A model generated the notes under the pieces. The model was not told the DNA's origin. It worked only from the letters and a program-made list of their open reading frames with translations, and made no database searches. The position numbers were made by a program, and so were the translations under genes. Below, piece by piece: positions 51,302 to 60,800 of a stretch of 64,000 bases of DNA. Every line of letters begins with the position of its first letter. Position 1 is the first letter of the stretch. The DNA comes from Planotetraspora kaengkrachanensis (lineage in GTDB: Bacteria; Actinomycetota; Actinomycetes; Streptosporangiales; Streptosporangiaceae): assembly GCF_016862895.1 (NCBI RefSeq), contig NZ_BONV01000026.1, positions 62,001 to 126,000 of the forward strand, given 5' to 3'.

Positions 51302-51928
51302 ATGGGTTTCAGCGGGTTTCCTGACGAGGCGCTCATCTTCTACGAGGGTCTCGTGGCCGACAACTCCAAGTCGTATTGGGCGGCCAACAAAGAGCTCTAC
51401 GACAACGCGGTGAAGGCGCCGATGCTGGCGCTGATGGACGAGCTGGCCCCAGAGTTCGGGACGCCGCACCTGTTCCGGCCCAACCGGGATGTGCGCTTCG
51501 CGAAGGACAAGTCGCCCTACAAGACCCACCAGGGGGCGTACGTGCAGGTGGGGGTCGACGGCGTCGGCTACTACGTGCAGCTCGACGCCGAGGGCCTCTA
51601 CGTGGCCGGCGGCTGGTGGGCGGGGGGAGACCAGATCCTCCGCTTCAGGGACGCTCTCGACGACGACGTGGCGGGCGGCAGGCTCGAGTCCGCGCTCGCG
51701 TCACTGCCGCCTGAGCTGGCCATCGGGGGCGACCGCCTCAAGACCCGGCCGCGCGGCGCGCCGGAGGACCACCCGCGCCTGGAGTTGCTCCGGCACAAGT
51801 CGCTGCACGCCGGCCGCCGCTTCGAGCCTGAGCTGTGGCTGAACACTCCGGAGGCCCTCGACCGGGTCCGGGTCACCTGGCGGTCGCTGACCCCGCTGGT
51901 CGACTGGCTGAGGATTCACCTCGGCTGA
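51302..51928 (+). CDS. DUF2461 family protein
   Basis: A 208-residue protein of the DUF2461 family (TIGR02453-like). The hallmark segment RDVRFAKDKSPYKTHQGAY is near residues 65-83, followed by GYYVQLDAEGLYVAGGWW. ATG at 51302 follows AAGGTGGG. No signal peptide or membrane helix is visible. Function unknown. Its stop is 3 bp from that of the convergent SOD gene. Confidence 0.88.
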   Translation: MGFSGFPDEALIFYEGLVADNSKSYWAANKELYDNAVKAPMLALMDELAPEFGTPHLFRPNRDVRFAKDKSPYKTHQGAYVQVGVDGVGYYVQLDAEGLYVAGGWWAGGDQILRFRDALDDDVAGGRLESALASLPPELAIGGDRLKTRPRGAPEDHPRLELLRHKSLHAGRRFEPELWLNTPEALDRVRVTWRSLTPLVDWLRIHLG

Positions 51929-51931
51929 CCG

Positions 51932-52561
51932 TCAGGTGAGGACCCTGATCACGCCACAGCCGACCCGGTCACCGGCGTCCCCGGTCTTCAGTGTGGTGGA
52001 GTCCGGCCCGATGGTGCCCGTGGTGTCGGAGGGGTGCGTGTAGCGGGTGGGGATGTTGGCGAAGTTGTCGGCCTTGGCGTGCACGACGACCGCGCTGCCG
52101 TCGGTGTCCGCCAGTTGCGCGATGGCGAACCTGTCGGTCACGAACGACGCGTTGCCGGTGCCGTCGCCCGACACGAGCAGGGAGGGCAGGTTTCCGGCCG
52201 CCATGCCGTACGAACCGGCGGTCGGGTCGAGATGGGCGCCCGCGCTGGAGAACGGGCTGCCGGTGGCCGCGTCCACCGAACGGGGGTCGCACACGCCCGC
52301 GGTGTGGATGTGGAGGCCGTGGAATCCGGGGGTGAGCCCGCGGACGTTGACCGTGACCCGCGACTTGGTCATGTCGTAACGCTCGATGCGCAGGGTGCCG
52401 AGCGCGGTTCCGGCGGTGTCCTTGATCACGGCGATGGCCGACGGTCCCACCGGGGGACGAGCGGGCTCCGACTGCGCGAGGACCCCTGTGCCGACGCAGA
52501 TGACGAGGTTGGCGGCCAGGGCGAGATGGCTCTTCCGAAGCATGGACGGCATGGACGGCAT
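51932..52561 (-). CDS. Exported Cu-only superoxide dismutase (SodC type)
   Basis: A 209-residue Cu/Zn-SOD-family protein with an N-terminal signal sequence (about 10-30, LALAANLVICVGTGVLAQ). Copper ligands are His84 and His86 (GLHIH), His110 (GAH) and His161 (VVVH). The electrostatic-guidance Arg199 and the disulfide cysteines 91 and 202 are kept. The zinc loop is degenerate: the usual His-His-Asp ligands between HxN and DLPNL are replaced by GSYGMAAGNLP. The same loss and the ADNFANIP loop occur in mycobacterial SodC. It should dismutate superoxide outside the membrane. The first of three in-frame ATGs (52561) follows GAAGGAG. Repeat array C lies upstream. Confidence 0.88.
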   Translation of the reverse strand: MPSMPSMLRKSHLALAANLVICVGTGVLAQSEPARPPVGPSAIAVIKDTAGTALGTLRIERYDMTKSRVTVNVRGLTPGFHGLHIHTAGVCDPRSVDAATGSPFSSAGAHLDPTAGSYGMAAGNLPSLLVSGDGTGNASFVTDRFAIAQLADTDGSAVVVHAKADNFANIPTRYTHPSDTTGTIGPDSTTLKTGDAGDRVGCGVIRVLT

Positions 52562-52567
52562 GGACGG
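52541..52567. repeat. 9-bp triplet repeat at the sodC start
   Basis: CATGGACGG occurs three times in tandem (52541, 52550, 52559) and encodes Met-Pro-Ser repeats on the minus strand, giving three in-frame ATG codons, 52561, 52552 and 52543. Slippage would change the number of starts without breaking the frame. Confidence 0.85.
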
Positions 52568-52675
52568 CTCCTTCGTGTGCGCTCGTGACCTGGCACAGGA
52601 GAGCACGGCCCGCATCGGGGGAGAGATGGGGAAACGCCGCTCGTGGAGCGCAGTTTGCCCCCACCTTGCCGCCGC

Positions 52676-52821
52676 GTGATCATGCGCGCGCACCTGTGCC
52701 GCGTGATCATGCACGGGTTCGTGAATTCGGCGGCCGGCCTGGGCGGACCCTGCCCGTGATCATGCACGGATTCGGCGAAACGTCAGCCGACCAGCGAAAA
52801 CGCCCCTCGTGATCATGCGCG
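52676..52821 (+). repeat. 53-bp periodic repeat array C (4 units)
   Basis: Plus-strand motif copies start at 52676, 52703, 52756 and 52809. The intact ones (52703, GTGATCATGCACGGGTTCG; 52756, GTGATCATGCACGGATTCG) are 53 bp apart, and 52756 to 52809 is also 53 bp. The outer copies are degenerate (ATGCGCG instead of ATGCACG), and the first spacing is cut to 27 bp. The second box CGGCCTGG or CGACCAGC is at positions 33-40. The array lies between sodC and typA, both on the minus strand, and reads against them. Confidence 0.85.
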
Positions 52822-52842
52822 TTGGCATGTCCACGAGGGGCG
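52797..52842 (-). terminator. Intrinsic terminator of typA with an array motif in its loop
   Basis: CGCCCCTCGTG (52801-52811) pairs perfectly with CACGAGGGGCG (52832-52842). On the minus strand the stem is followed by TTTT (AAAA at 52797-52800 on the plus strand), which makes a standard terminator about 90 bp after the typA stop. The fourth motif of array C (from 52809) forms part of the stem and loop. Confidence 0.8.
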
Positions 52843-52930
52843 TCGTCGCTGTTCACACGGCCGGATCACGGCCGTCGGGTCTTCGACGTGGCCCGAGGCC
52901 GTTTGGCAGAGCCTGCCGTCCGAGGCCCGG

Positions 52931-54784
52931 TCAGTTGACGCGCTTGGCCCGCGCGGTCGCGCGGCCGCGGCTGGCCGCGTCGAGCACGACCTTGCGGATG
53001 CGGACGGTCTCCGGCGTGATCTCCACGCACTCGTCGTCACGGATGAACTCCAGCGCCTGCTCCAGCGACAGGGAGCGCGGTGGGATCACCTTCTCCGTCT
53101 CGTCGCTGGTGGACGAGCGCATGTTCGTGAGCTTCTTCTCCTTGGTGATGTTCACGTCCATGTCGTCGGAGCGGGAGTTCTCGCCGACGATCATGCCCTC
53201 GTAGACCTCGGTGGTGGGGGAGACGAACAGCGTCCCGCGCTCCTGCAGGTTCAGCATCGCGAAGGGGGTGACGGGGCCCGACCGGTCGGCGACGAGGGAG
53301 CCGTTGTTGCGGGTCCGCAGCTCGCCGAACCACGGCTCATAGGCGTCGAACACGTGGTGGACCAGGCCGGTTCCCCGGGTCTCGGTGAGGAACTCCGTAC
53401 GGAAGCCGATCAGGCCACGTGCGGGAACCACGAACTCCATGCGGATCCAGCCGGTGCCATGGTTCGTCATGTGCTCCATGCGGCCCTTGCGTACGGCCAG
53501 CAGCTGGGTCACGGCCCCCAGGTACTCCTCGGGGCAGTCGACGGTGAGCCGCTCGACCGGCTCGTGCACCTTTCCGTCGACGAGCTTGGTCACAACCTGG
53601 GGCTTGCCGACGGTCAGCTCGTAGCCCTCGCGGCGCATCTGCTCGACCAGGATGGCCAGCGCGAGTTCGCCACGGCCCTGGACCTCCCAGGTGTCGGGGC
53701 GGTCGGTGGGGATCACGCGCAGTGAGACGTTTCCGACCAGTTCCTTCTCGAGCCGGTCCTTGACCATCCGCGCGGTGACCTTGGAGCCCTTCACCTTGCC
53801 CACGAGCGGGCTGGTGTTGGTGCCGATCGTCATCGAGATCGCCGGCTCGTCGACCGTGATCAGCGGCAGGGGCCGCGGGTCGTCCGGGTCGGCCAGCGTC
53901 TCGCCGATCATGATGTCGGGGATGCCGGCGATGGCGATGATGTCACCGGGCCCGGCCTCCTCGGCGGGCTTGCGCTCCAGGGCGTCGGTCATGAGCAGCT
54001 CGGAGATCTTCACGCGCTGGATCGTGCCGTCGGTACGGCACCAGGCGACCTGCTGTCCCTTCTTGATCGTGCCCTGGTGAACGCGGCAGAGCGCGATTCG
54101 GCCCAGGTAGCTGGAGGCGTCGAGGTTGGTGACGTGCGCCTGGAGCGGGGCGGTCGGGTCGTAGAGGGGAGCCGGGATCGTCTTGGTGATCGTCTCGAAC
54201 AGTGGCTCGAGGTTGTCGGCGTCCGGCATGCCGCCGTCCTGCGGCCGGTTGAGCGAGGCCCGTCCGGCCTTGGCCGAGGCGTAGACGATGGGGAAGTCGA
54301 TCTGCTCCTCGGTGGCGTCGAGGTCGAGGAACAGCTCGTAGACCTCGTCGACGACCTCGGCGATCCGGGCGTCGGGCCGGTCCACCTTGTTGATGCACAA
54401 GATCACCGGGAGCTTGGCGGCGAAGGCCTTGCGCAGCACGAAGCGCGTCTGGGGCAGCGGTCCCTCGGAGGCGTCCACCAGGAGCACCACGCCGTCCACC
54501 ATGGACAGGCCGCGCTCGACCTCTCCGCCGAAGTCGGCGTGGCCAGGGGTGTCGATGATGTTCAGGGTCATTCCGCCGTGCTTGACCGCGGTGTTCTTCG
54601 CGAGAATGGTGATGCCCTTCTCGCGCTCGAGGTCGTTGGAGTCCATCACGCGCTCGTCGACGTCCTGGTTGGCGCGGAACGCCCCAGACTGCCACAACAT
54701 GGCGTCCACCAGCGTGGTCTTGCCATGGTCGACGTGCGCGATGATCGCGATGTTCCGCAGGTCGTCGCGGCTGTTCAAAGGCAT
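52931..54784 (-). CDS. typA: Ribosome-associated GTPase TypA/BipA
   Basis: A 617-residue translational GTPase that assists ribosome assembly and stress responses. G1 is AHVDHGKTT (16-24). Switch I has [12 protein letters not shown]3 is [14 protein letters not shown] and G4 is NKVDRPDA. The C-terminal TypA-specific domain has [17 protein letters not shown] and the late [15 protein letters not shown] segment. The basic tail [14 protein letters not shown] ends the protein. ATG at 54784 is used. Arrays C and D flank this gene and face it from both sides. Confidence 0.95.
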   Translation of the reverse strand: MPLNSRDDLRNIAIIAHVDHGKTTLVDAMLWQSGAFRANQDVDERVMDSNDLEREKGITILAKNTAVKHGGMTLNIIDTPGHADFGGEVERGLSMVDGVVLLVDASEGPLPQTRFVLRKAFAAKLPVILCINKVDRPDARIAEVVDEVYELFLDLDATEEQIDFPIVYASAKAGRASLNRPQDGGMPDADNLEPLFETITKTIPAPLYDPTAPLQAHVTNLDASSYLGRIALCRVHQGTIKKGQQVAWCRTDGTIQRVKISELLMTDALERKPAEEAGPGDIIAIAGIPDIMIGETLADPDDPRPLPLITVDEPAISMTIGTNTSPLVGKVKGSKVTARMVKDRLEKELVGNVSLRVIPTDRPDTWEVQGRGELALAILVEQMRREGYELTVGKPQVVTKLVDGKVHEPVERLTVDCPEEYLGAVTQLLAVRKGRMEHMTNHGTGWIRMEFVVPARGLIGFRTEFLTETRGTGLVHHVFDAYEPWFGELRTRNNGSLVADRSGPVTPFAMLNLQERGTLFVSPTTEVYEGMIVGENSRSDDMDVNITKEKKLTNMRSSTSDETEKVIPPRSLSLEQALEFIRDDECVEITPETVRIRKVVLDAASRGRATARAKRVN

Positions 54785-55034
54785 AGTGGAGTCTCGCTCT
54801 AGTTCGTCGGGGTGTCGTCCGCGTCCCGGAACTTCGGCGAGACGGACATCCGCCGCGGAGTGCGGCCATTCGATTTTAGTTGATCCCCGTTACCACCATG
54901 TGCCGTGGAAGCGGGAATCCCCACGACCTGCGGTTTTAGCGGCGAATTCGCTACGGGTTCGCTACGGGTTTCCTACGGGTGTGCGTGTGCGTGACTGTCG
55001 CGACCGGCGGGCCTCTCCGGCGTTGGCCGCCGAT
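54785..55034. other. Non-coding stretch upstream of typA
   Basis: About 250 bp between the typA start and the first unit of array D. It must hold the typA promoter. It includes short direct repeats (GCTACGGGTT and CTACGGGTG at 54951-54980) and nothing else that I can name. Confidence 0.4.
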
Positions 55035-55203
55035 TGCATGATCGTGGCCGGTGATGCCGCAGGTGGTGGAGATTCTTGCGAATCCGTGCATGATCACGAA
55101 TCGTGTTTGGCCAGGTGGTGGGGGGTTTCTCTGAACCTGTGCATGATCACGCGGAGTGTTTTGGCTGGTCAGGTGGCCTGTGGGCGAATCTGTGCATGAT
55201 CAC
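55035..55203 (-). repeat. 53-bp periodic repeat array D (4 units, minus orientation)
   Basis: Minus-strand copies end at 55045, 55097, 55150 and 55203 in plus coordinates, with spacings of 52, 53 and 53 bp. The last three are intact (CGAATCCGTGCATGATCAC, TGAACCTGTGCATGATCAC and CGAATCTGTGCATGATCAC as read on the plus strand). The first keeps only TGCATGATCG. The second box (CCACCTGG, TGACCAGC) is at positions 32-40. The array lies in the divergent gap between typA and the hydrolase gene. Confidence 0.85.
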
Positions 55204-55264
55204 GGGGATGGGGGTGGGGGGTGGCGTCCGAGATCGGCACAGGTGAGGAAATAAGGTCGGCGGC

Positions 55265-56020
55265 ATGGGTTTTGCTCCTGCCTTCGGGGCGATGTTGCGG
55301 ACGGGCGACGGAATCAGGATCGACGCGTCGCACACGCCCAACGGTTCGCTCGACCTCGGCGTCATCGTCGCCCACGGGTTCACGGGATCCTGGCGAGAGC
55401 GACCCACGCGGCGCATCGTCCACGTCCTGTCCGGTTTCGGAGGCGTGATCTCGTTCGACTTCCGGGGGCACGGACGGTCCGGCGGCGTCTCCACCGTGGG
55501 TGATCTCGAGGTGCTCGACCTCGAGGCGGCGGTGAAGCACGCCCGCTCGATCGGCTACCGGCAGGTCGTGACCGTGGGCTTCTCCATGGGCGCCGCCGTC
55601 GCCGTACGGCACGCGGGGCTGCACGGGGGAGTGGACGCGGTGGTGGCGGTGAGCGGCCCGGCTCGCTGGTACTACCGGGGGACCCGGCCGATGCGGCAGG
55701 TGCACTGGGCGATCGAGCGGTGGTCGGGACGGCTCGCGGCCCGCGTGGCCAAGCGCACCAGGATTTCGAACGGCACGTGGGATCCCATCCCGCTGCCTCC
55801 CCACGAGGCCGCCGCGCTGATCTCGCCGACGCCCCTGCTGATCGTCCACGGGGACGCCGACCCGTTCTTCCCCCTGGAGCACGCCCACCAGTTGTACGAG
55901 GGAGCCAAGGACCCCAAGGAGCTGTGGATCGAGCCGGGGTTCGGCCATGCCGAGGCGGCGGCGACGCCCGAACTGATCCGGAAAATTGGCCGGTGGATTT
56001 CGCGAACCAAATCCCAATAA
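55265..56020 (+). CDS. Alpha/beta hydrolase
   Basis: A 251-residue cytosolic alpha/beta hydrolase. The nucleophile elbow is GFSMGA with Ser107. The acid is in HGDADPFFP (Asp197 or Asp199) and the base is His228 in PGFGHAEA. The oxyanion segment is VIVAHGFTGSW. The closest general type is a serine aminopeptidase/monoglyceride-lipase-like esterase; the substrate is unknown. ATG at 55265 comes 61 bp after the last unit of array D, with AGGTGAGG further upstream and a weak ribosome binding site. Monocistronic. Confidence 0.85.
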   Translation: MGFAPAFGAMLRTGDGIRIDASHTPNGSLDLGVIVAHGFTGSWRERPTRRIVHVLSGFGGVISFDFRGHGRSGGVSTVGDLEVLDLEAAVKHARSIGYRQVVTVGFSMGAAVAVRHAGLHGGVDAVVAVSGPARWYYRGTRPMRQVHWAIERWSGRLAARVAKRTRISNGTWDPIPLPPHEAAALISPTPLLIVHGDADPFFPLEHAHQLYEGAKDPKELWIEPGFGHAEAAATPELIRKIGRWISRTKSQ

Positions 56021-56179
56021 GGGTCGTCTACTAGAACGTACGGGTCCCTCGATGGACCCTGACCGCCGGTCAAGGGGGGCCGGCGCGCACCTCCGGGTGT
56101 GGCCCAGCGACGCGGGGGCGCGCTGGGCGACCTTCCCGGTCCTGTACGGCTCGCCGTACAGGACCGGGAAGTGCACATC

Positions 56180-57616
56180 TCAGCCCAGGCGGGCGATCGA
56201 CTTGTACTCCAGATACGCCGACAGGCCCTCGGGGCCGAGTTCCCGGCCGAGCCCGCTGGACTTGTAGCCGCCGAACGGGGTGTTCGGGTCCATGGTGTTC
56301 ATCATGTTGACGCCGTAGGTCCCGGTGCGTACCTGGCGGGCGACGTCCACGCCGTGATCGGCGTCGGCCGTCCACACCGTGCCGGACAGGCCGTAGTCGC
56401 TGTCGTTGGCGATCCTGATCGCGTCGCCCTCGTCCTCGTAGGGGATCACGGTCAGAACCGGGCCGAAGATCTCTTCACGGGCGATGCGCATGTCGTTCGT
56501 CGCGCCGGCGAACACGGTCGGCGCGACGTACCAACCCCGGTCGAACGGCCGGTCGAGCCCGCCGATCACCGCCTTGGCGCCCTCGTCGAGGCCGGCGCGG
56601 ATGTACCCCTCGACGCGGTCCTGCTGGCGCTTGGCCACCAGGGGGCCGATCCCGGTCGCCGGGTCCGCCGGGTCGCCGACGGCCTGGCTCGTCACCATGT
56701 CGGCCACGGCCTGGACGACCTCGTCGTACCGGTGCCGTGAGGCCAGGATGCGGGTCTGGGCGACGCAGGCCTGGCCGTTGTTCATGAGGGAGGCGATCGA
56801 CAGGAAGCCCATCGCCGAGGGCAGGTCGCAGTCGTCAAGGATGATCGCGGCCGACTTGCCACCCAGCTCCAGCGTGCAGCGCTTGAGCTGCTCGCCGCAG
56901 ATCGCGGCGATGCGGCGGCCCGCGGCGGTCGAGCCGGTGAAGGCGACCTTGTCGATGCCGGGGTGGGAGACCAGGTGCTCGCCGGCTTCGCGGCCCGCGG
57001 CCACGATGTTGACCACGCCCGCGGGGATCCCCGCCTCCCTGATCATCTCGGCGAGGAGGTAGGAGTCGAGCGGGGTCTCGGGGGCCGGCTTGATCACGAC
57101 GGTGCAGCCGGCGACGAGCGCGGGGGCCAGCTTGGTCATGATCACGAACTGCGGGACGTTCCACGGCACGATCGCGGCGACGACGCCGACGGGCTCGCGG
57201 CGGATGGTGACCGGCCCGAAGGTCCCGGGCCGCTCCTCCTCCTCGGGGAACGTCGCGCCGAGCCCGGCGAAGTACTGCAGCATGCCGAGCGGCTGGGGAG
57301 CCTGCGCGAGCTGCGAGAACGTGATGGGGGAGCCCATCTCGAGGGTGATGACGTCGGCGAGTTCCGCCTGACGCGACGCGTAGATCTCCGCCAGCCTGCC
57401 GACGACCACGGCGCGCTCGGCCATGCTCATGCGCGGCCAGGGTCCGTTGTCGAAGGCCTCGCGCGCGGCGGCCACCGCCCGGTCCATGTCCGCGGGGGTG
57501 CCGTCGGGCACGCGCCCGACGATTTCCTCCGTATGGGGGGAGATGACGTCGATGGTGCCGGTGCCCGCGGGGGCCACCCACTCGCCCCCGATGAATAGCG
57601 TGTCGTGCTGAAGCAT
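56180..57616 (-). CDS. NAD(P)-dependent aldehyde dehydrogenase
   Basis: A 478-residue aldehyde dehydrogenase. The catalytic cysteine is Cys284 in NNGQACVAQTRIL and the general base is Glu250 in LELGGKSAA. The NAD site is VPWNVPQF followed by KPAPETPL and FTGSTAAGR. The C-terminal FGGYKSSGLGRELG is standard. It oxidises an aldehyde to an acid; the substrate cannot be read from the sequence, although the position next to a TetR-like palindrome suggests inducible catabolism. ATG at 57616 follows AGGAGG. A longer frame upstream is non-coding. Confidence 0.92.
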   Translation of the reverse strand: MLQHDTLFIGGEWVAPAGTGTIDVISPHTEEIVGRVPDGTPADMDRAVAAAREAFDNGPWPRMSMAERAVVVGRLAEIYASRQAELADVITLEMGSPITFSQLAQAPQPLGMLQYFAGLGATFPEEEERPGTFGPVTIRREPVGVVAAIVPWNVPQFVIMTKLAPALVAGCTVVIKPAPETPLDSYLLAEMIREAGIPAGVVNIVAAGREAGEHLVSHPGIDKVAFTGSTAAGRRIAAICGEQLKRCTLELGGKSAAIILDDCDLPSAMGFLSIASLMNNGQACVAQTRILASRHRYDEVVQAVADMVTSQAVGDPADPATGIGPLVAKRQQDRVEGYIRAGLDEGAKAVIGGLDRPFDRGWYVAPTVFAGATNDMRIAREEIFGPVLTVIPYEDEGDAIRIANDSDYGLSGTVWTADADHGVDVARQVRTGTYGVNMMNTMDPNTPFGGYKSSGLGRELGPEGLSAYLEYKSIARLG

Positions 57617-57652
57617 GTCCCTGCCTCCTGGTCGGGCGCGCCTCACGAATTT

Positions 57653-57668
57653 GAGCGAACGCTTGCTC
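57653..57668. promoter_or_regulatory. Palindrome upstream of the aldehyde dehydrogenase gene
   Basis: GAGCGAACGCTTGCTC contains a perfect AGCGAACGCT palindrome and an outer GAGC/GCTC. It lies 37 bp upstream of the aldehyde dehydrogenase start, where TetR/FadR-type repressors of catabolic genes usually bind. The regulator is not adjacent. Confidence 0.5.
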
Positions 57669-57810
57669 GGACAAGTCTGTTCTCGCGCGCCGGACGTCAC
57701 AAGTCCCCGCGCACTCAGTGAGACCGAATCATGTTCTGTCGCTCGTTGGCAATACCCCGCGGCGGGGGGCTTGGCGGCGTATGCCGCACCGCGCGTGGAT
57801 CCCCCGCGGT

Positions 57811-57850
57811 GCGTACGGCTCCCGCCCCCGAAGGAGCCGGAGCCGTACGC
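57811..57850 (-). terminator. Hairpin after the M14 carboxypeptidase gene
   Basis: GCGTACGGCTCC (57811-57822) pairs perfectly with GGAGCCGTACGC (57839-57850), 9 bp beyond the stop of the minus-strand carboxypeptidase gene. There is no T tract on the minus strand. Confidence 0.65.
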
Positions 57851-57858
57851 GTGCGGGA

Positions 57859-60800
57859 TTACGGGAGGGTCGGGTTGAGCAGGTGCTTCATCGAGCGCTT
57901 CACCAGGTCGGTCCGCATGGCCTGGGTGGTCGCCCCTTCGGCGCCGAAGCCGAAGTACACCGTGTCCTTCGTGGTGATGCCGGCGCCGTCCTCGAGTGAC
58001 TGGTCGCTGCGCGTCCAGTCGTTGGGAGCCTCGGCCGAGTCGGCGGGCGGTCCGGCGACCGTCCACCCGCCGAGGTCGCCCTCGAAGGAGGTCTCGGAGA
58101 CGGCCGCGCCGTCAGCCGTGACCGTCGCGTCGTCGAGCCAGACGCCGAGGCCCTGGGTGCCCCAGTCGCTGATGTAGGAGATCGACACCTCGACCTGCTT
58201 GCCCGCGTACGCGGTCAGGTCCATCGACCACTGCTGCCAGCCGTTCGACGAGCCGGAGGCCGCGTGCCACGAACCGGTGGTGCCGGTGGCGGTGCACGAG
58301 GTCGCGCCGTCGAAGGTCTGGTAGTGCGCGGTGGACGGATGGATGGTCGCCCAGCCGCTCGCGCAGCTGTCGCCGGTCTCGTCCGAGGTGTGCCCGTTGG
58401 CGTCGGGCAGGGTCGTCCAGTCGTCCTGGCCCACGGTGTGCGCCTCGACGGTCAGGAAGTCCCAGTTCGGCTCGGTGTTGTACGACGTCCAGAACGACAG
58501 GTTGCCGCTCGTCTTCCCGGTCAGGTCGATCGTGCGGGTCAGCCGCTTCCAGGACACGTCGGCCTGGCCACTCTGCACGTCCCACGCGCCGGTGTGCGGG
58601 CTGAAGGGTGCTCCCGCGCTGTACTGCCACTTCAGCGGGGCCGAGCTGGCGAACTGCGGGAACGTCTTCGGCGACAACACCGAGGAGGTCGTCACGAACG
58701 TCGAGGTGTGGTCCTGGTTGTTCGCCGAGTCCCCGCCGTTGAGCGTGCCGAGGAAGCCGGAGAACGCGCCGCTCGTGCCCTTCAGCGGAAGCGCGTTGCC
58801 GTCGGCGTCCTGGCCGCCGCCGTCCACGAAGGTGTAGGCGCCAAGGTAGTACTGCACGAAGTCGTTGCTCAGCGCGAGACACGGCGGCTTGGTGCCCGTG
58901 GTGCACTCGGGCTGGCCAGGGAAGTCGGGCTCGTACCAGTACGCGCCGTTCACGTTCTGTGGGTACAGCGCGTACTTGCCGGTGGCGAGGAGCTTGCCGC
59001 CCTCGTTGAGGTAGTCGCGGAAGGCCAGTTCGAGCGCCTCCGCGAGGTTCGCGGCGGTGCCGGCGGGCTGGCCGGCCGCGCGCGGGATGATGTCGTCGCC
59101 CGTCTCCCAGACGACGGCCTTGTAGTGGCTGAGCACGCCCAGCGGATGCGGCGCGGTACGGCCGTTCTTGTCGACGTCGTACACGTCGGAGCTGTAGCCG
59201 GCCTTCGACAGCGCCGTGGCGTAGTCGTCGGCGTACTTGGCCTCGGTCACGCCCTGGGCCGGGCTCGCGCCGGTGACGTCCTCCGCCGCGACGACGAGCA
59301 CCTTGCCGCCGATGTCGCCGGCCACCTTGTAGGTGAACGACTCGCTCTTGCCGGTGAGCGAGGTGAACCATACCTTCACGCTGTCGCCGGGCTTGGCGCC
59401 CTTGACCGTGCCGCGGAGCTGGTGGAAGTAGGTGTCGTAACCGTCGCCGTAACGCTCGCCGCCCTTCCACTCGGACGTCGGGGCGACGCGCGGGCTCCCG
59501 CCGTTGATCTGGTACCTGAGCAGGACGGGGCCGAGTCTGCGCTGGGCGTCCACCTGGACGACCTGGTCCCTGCCGTAGCTCACGCCGAACTTGTCGACGA
59601 CGAAGTCGGGGACGGTGTTGCCGAGGTGGCTGACCGGCTTGGTCAGGTTCGGCGCCGACTTGATGATGTCGAGCGCGAACGGCAGTTGCTTCTCGAACTC
59701 GGCATGGACCAGCGCCTCGTCGTCGGGGAAGACGAAGCCGCAGCCCTCACACCCCTCCTCGAGCTCCGGCGTCCACGCCAGCGTGCCGTACTTCGAGTGG
59801 GCGTGGTCGGTGGTCTCGCCGTTGGTCGTGTACAGCTCGGCGCCCACGCCGGGGTCGAAGCCGGGGACCGCCGGGTTCTCGTCCGTCCCGGTCAGAGCCA
59901 GGTAGATCGGGTCGTCGGGGGTCTTGGTGGCGACCTGCCAGCCCTGGGGGTAGAGCAGCAGCGGGCCGTAGGAGTGGTAGTTGACCTGGGCCTTGGGCCG
60001 CAGCCGCTTGAGCAGCCCGTCCATGGCCCTGGTCTCCGGCTCGGAGGCCGGCGCCTTGCCGCGGTAGGTCTCGCTGCTGAAGACGCTGGACGAGCCCTCC
60101 TCGTCGTAGCCCCACTTGGTCGGGTAGTTCCGGTTGGGGTCGACGCCGTCGTTCCCGGTGATCTCCCCGTCGCCGTCGTTGTCGCGCAGGTTCTTGCGCC
60201 ACAGGCGGTTGCCCTCGGTGAAGGTGAAGTCGTAGCCGTCCGGGTTGGCCACCGGGACGAACCACACCTCGGTCGAGGACAGCAGCTTGCCGATCTCCGG
60301 CTTGGACTTGTTGGCCACGAGGTACTTCAGCAGGCGCATGTCGACCTCGGTGGAGATCCACTCACGCGCGTGCTGGGTCGCGGAGTAGAGCACCGCCGGC
60401 CTGGCCCCGTCCGGCAGGACCCGGGCGAGCTTGGTCAGCTTGACGGCGAGGATGTCCTTGCCCTGAACGGTCTTGCCGATCGACTGGAGCTTCGCGATGT
60501 CCTTGTTGGCGTCGGCGATGGCGCGGAGCTGGTCGGCGATGCCGCCCTTCTGCGAGTAGGAACGCCACACGGTGTACCCGCCGGCGGCCTGGGCCCGGGC
60601 GGCCTGCGACTGCGTCTGGCCCTGGGGGTTGCGGACGGGCTGCGGCCGGTAGCCGAGGATCTGCAGCTTCTTCAGCTCGGCGGGGGTGGCGGTGAGCTCG
60701 ATGTGCTCCGTGGCGCCCTCGGCCGTCTGCTGAACGATGTCGAAGCCCTTCTGGGCCAGCGTGCCGCCGGTCCCGGCTGGGCTGTCCAGCTCGTAAAGCT

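Noticed and set aside
57137-57146. TCATGATCAC inside the aldehyde dehydrogenase gene as another array motif
   Set aside because: It is a single isolated match within a coding region, lacks the flanking TTCG part and has no 53-bp neighbour.
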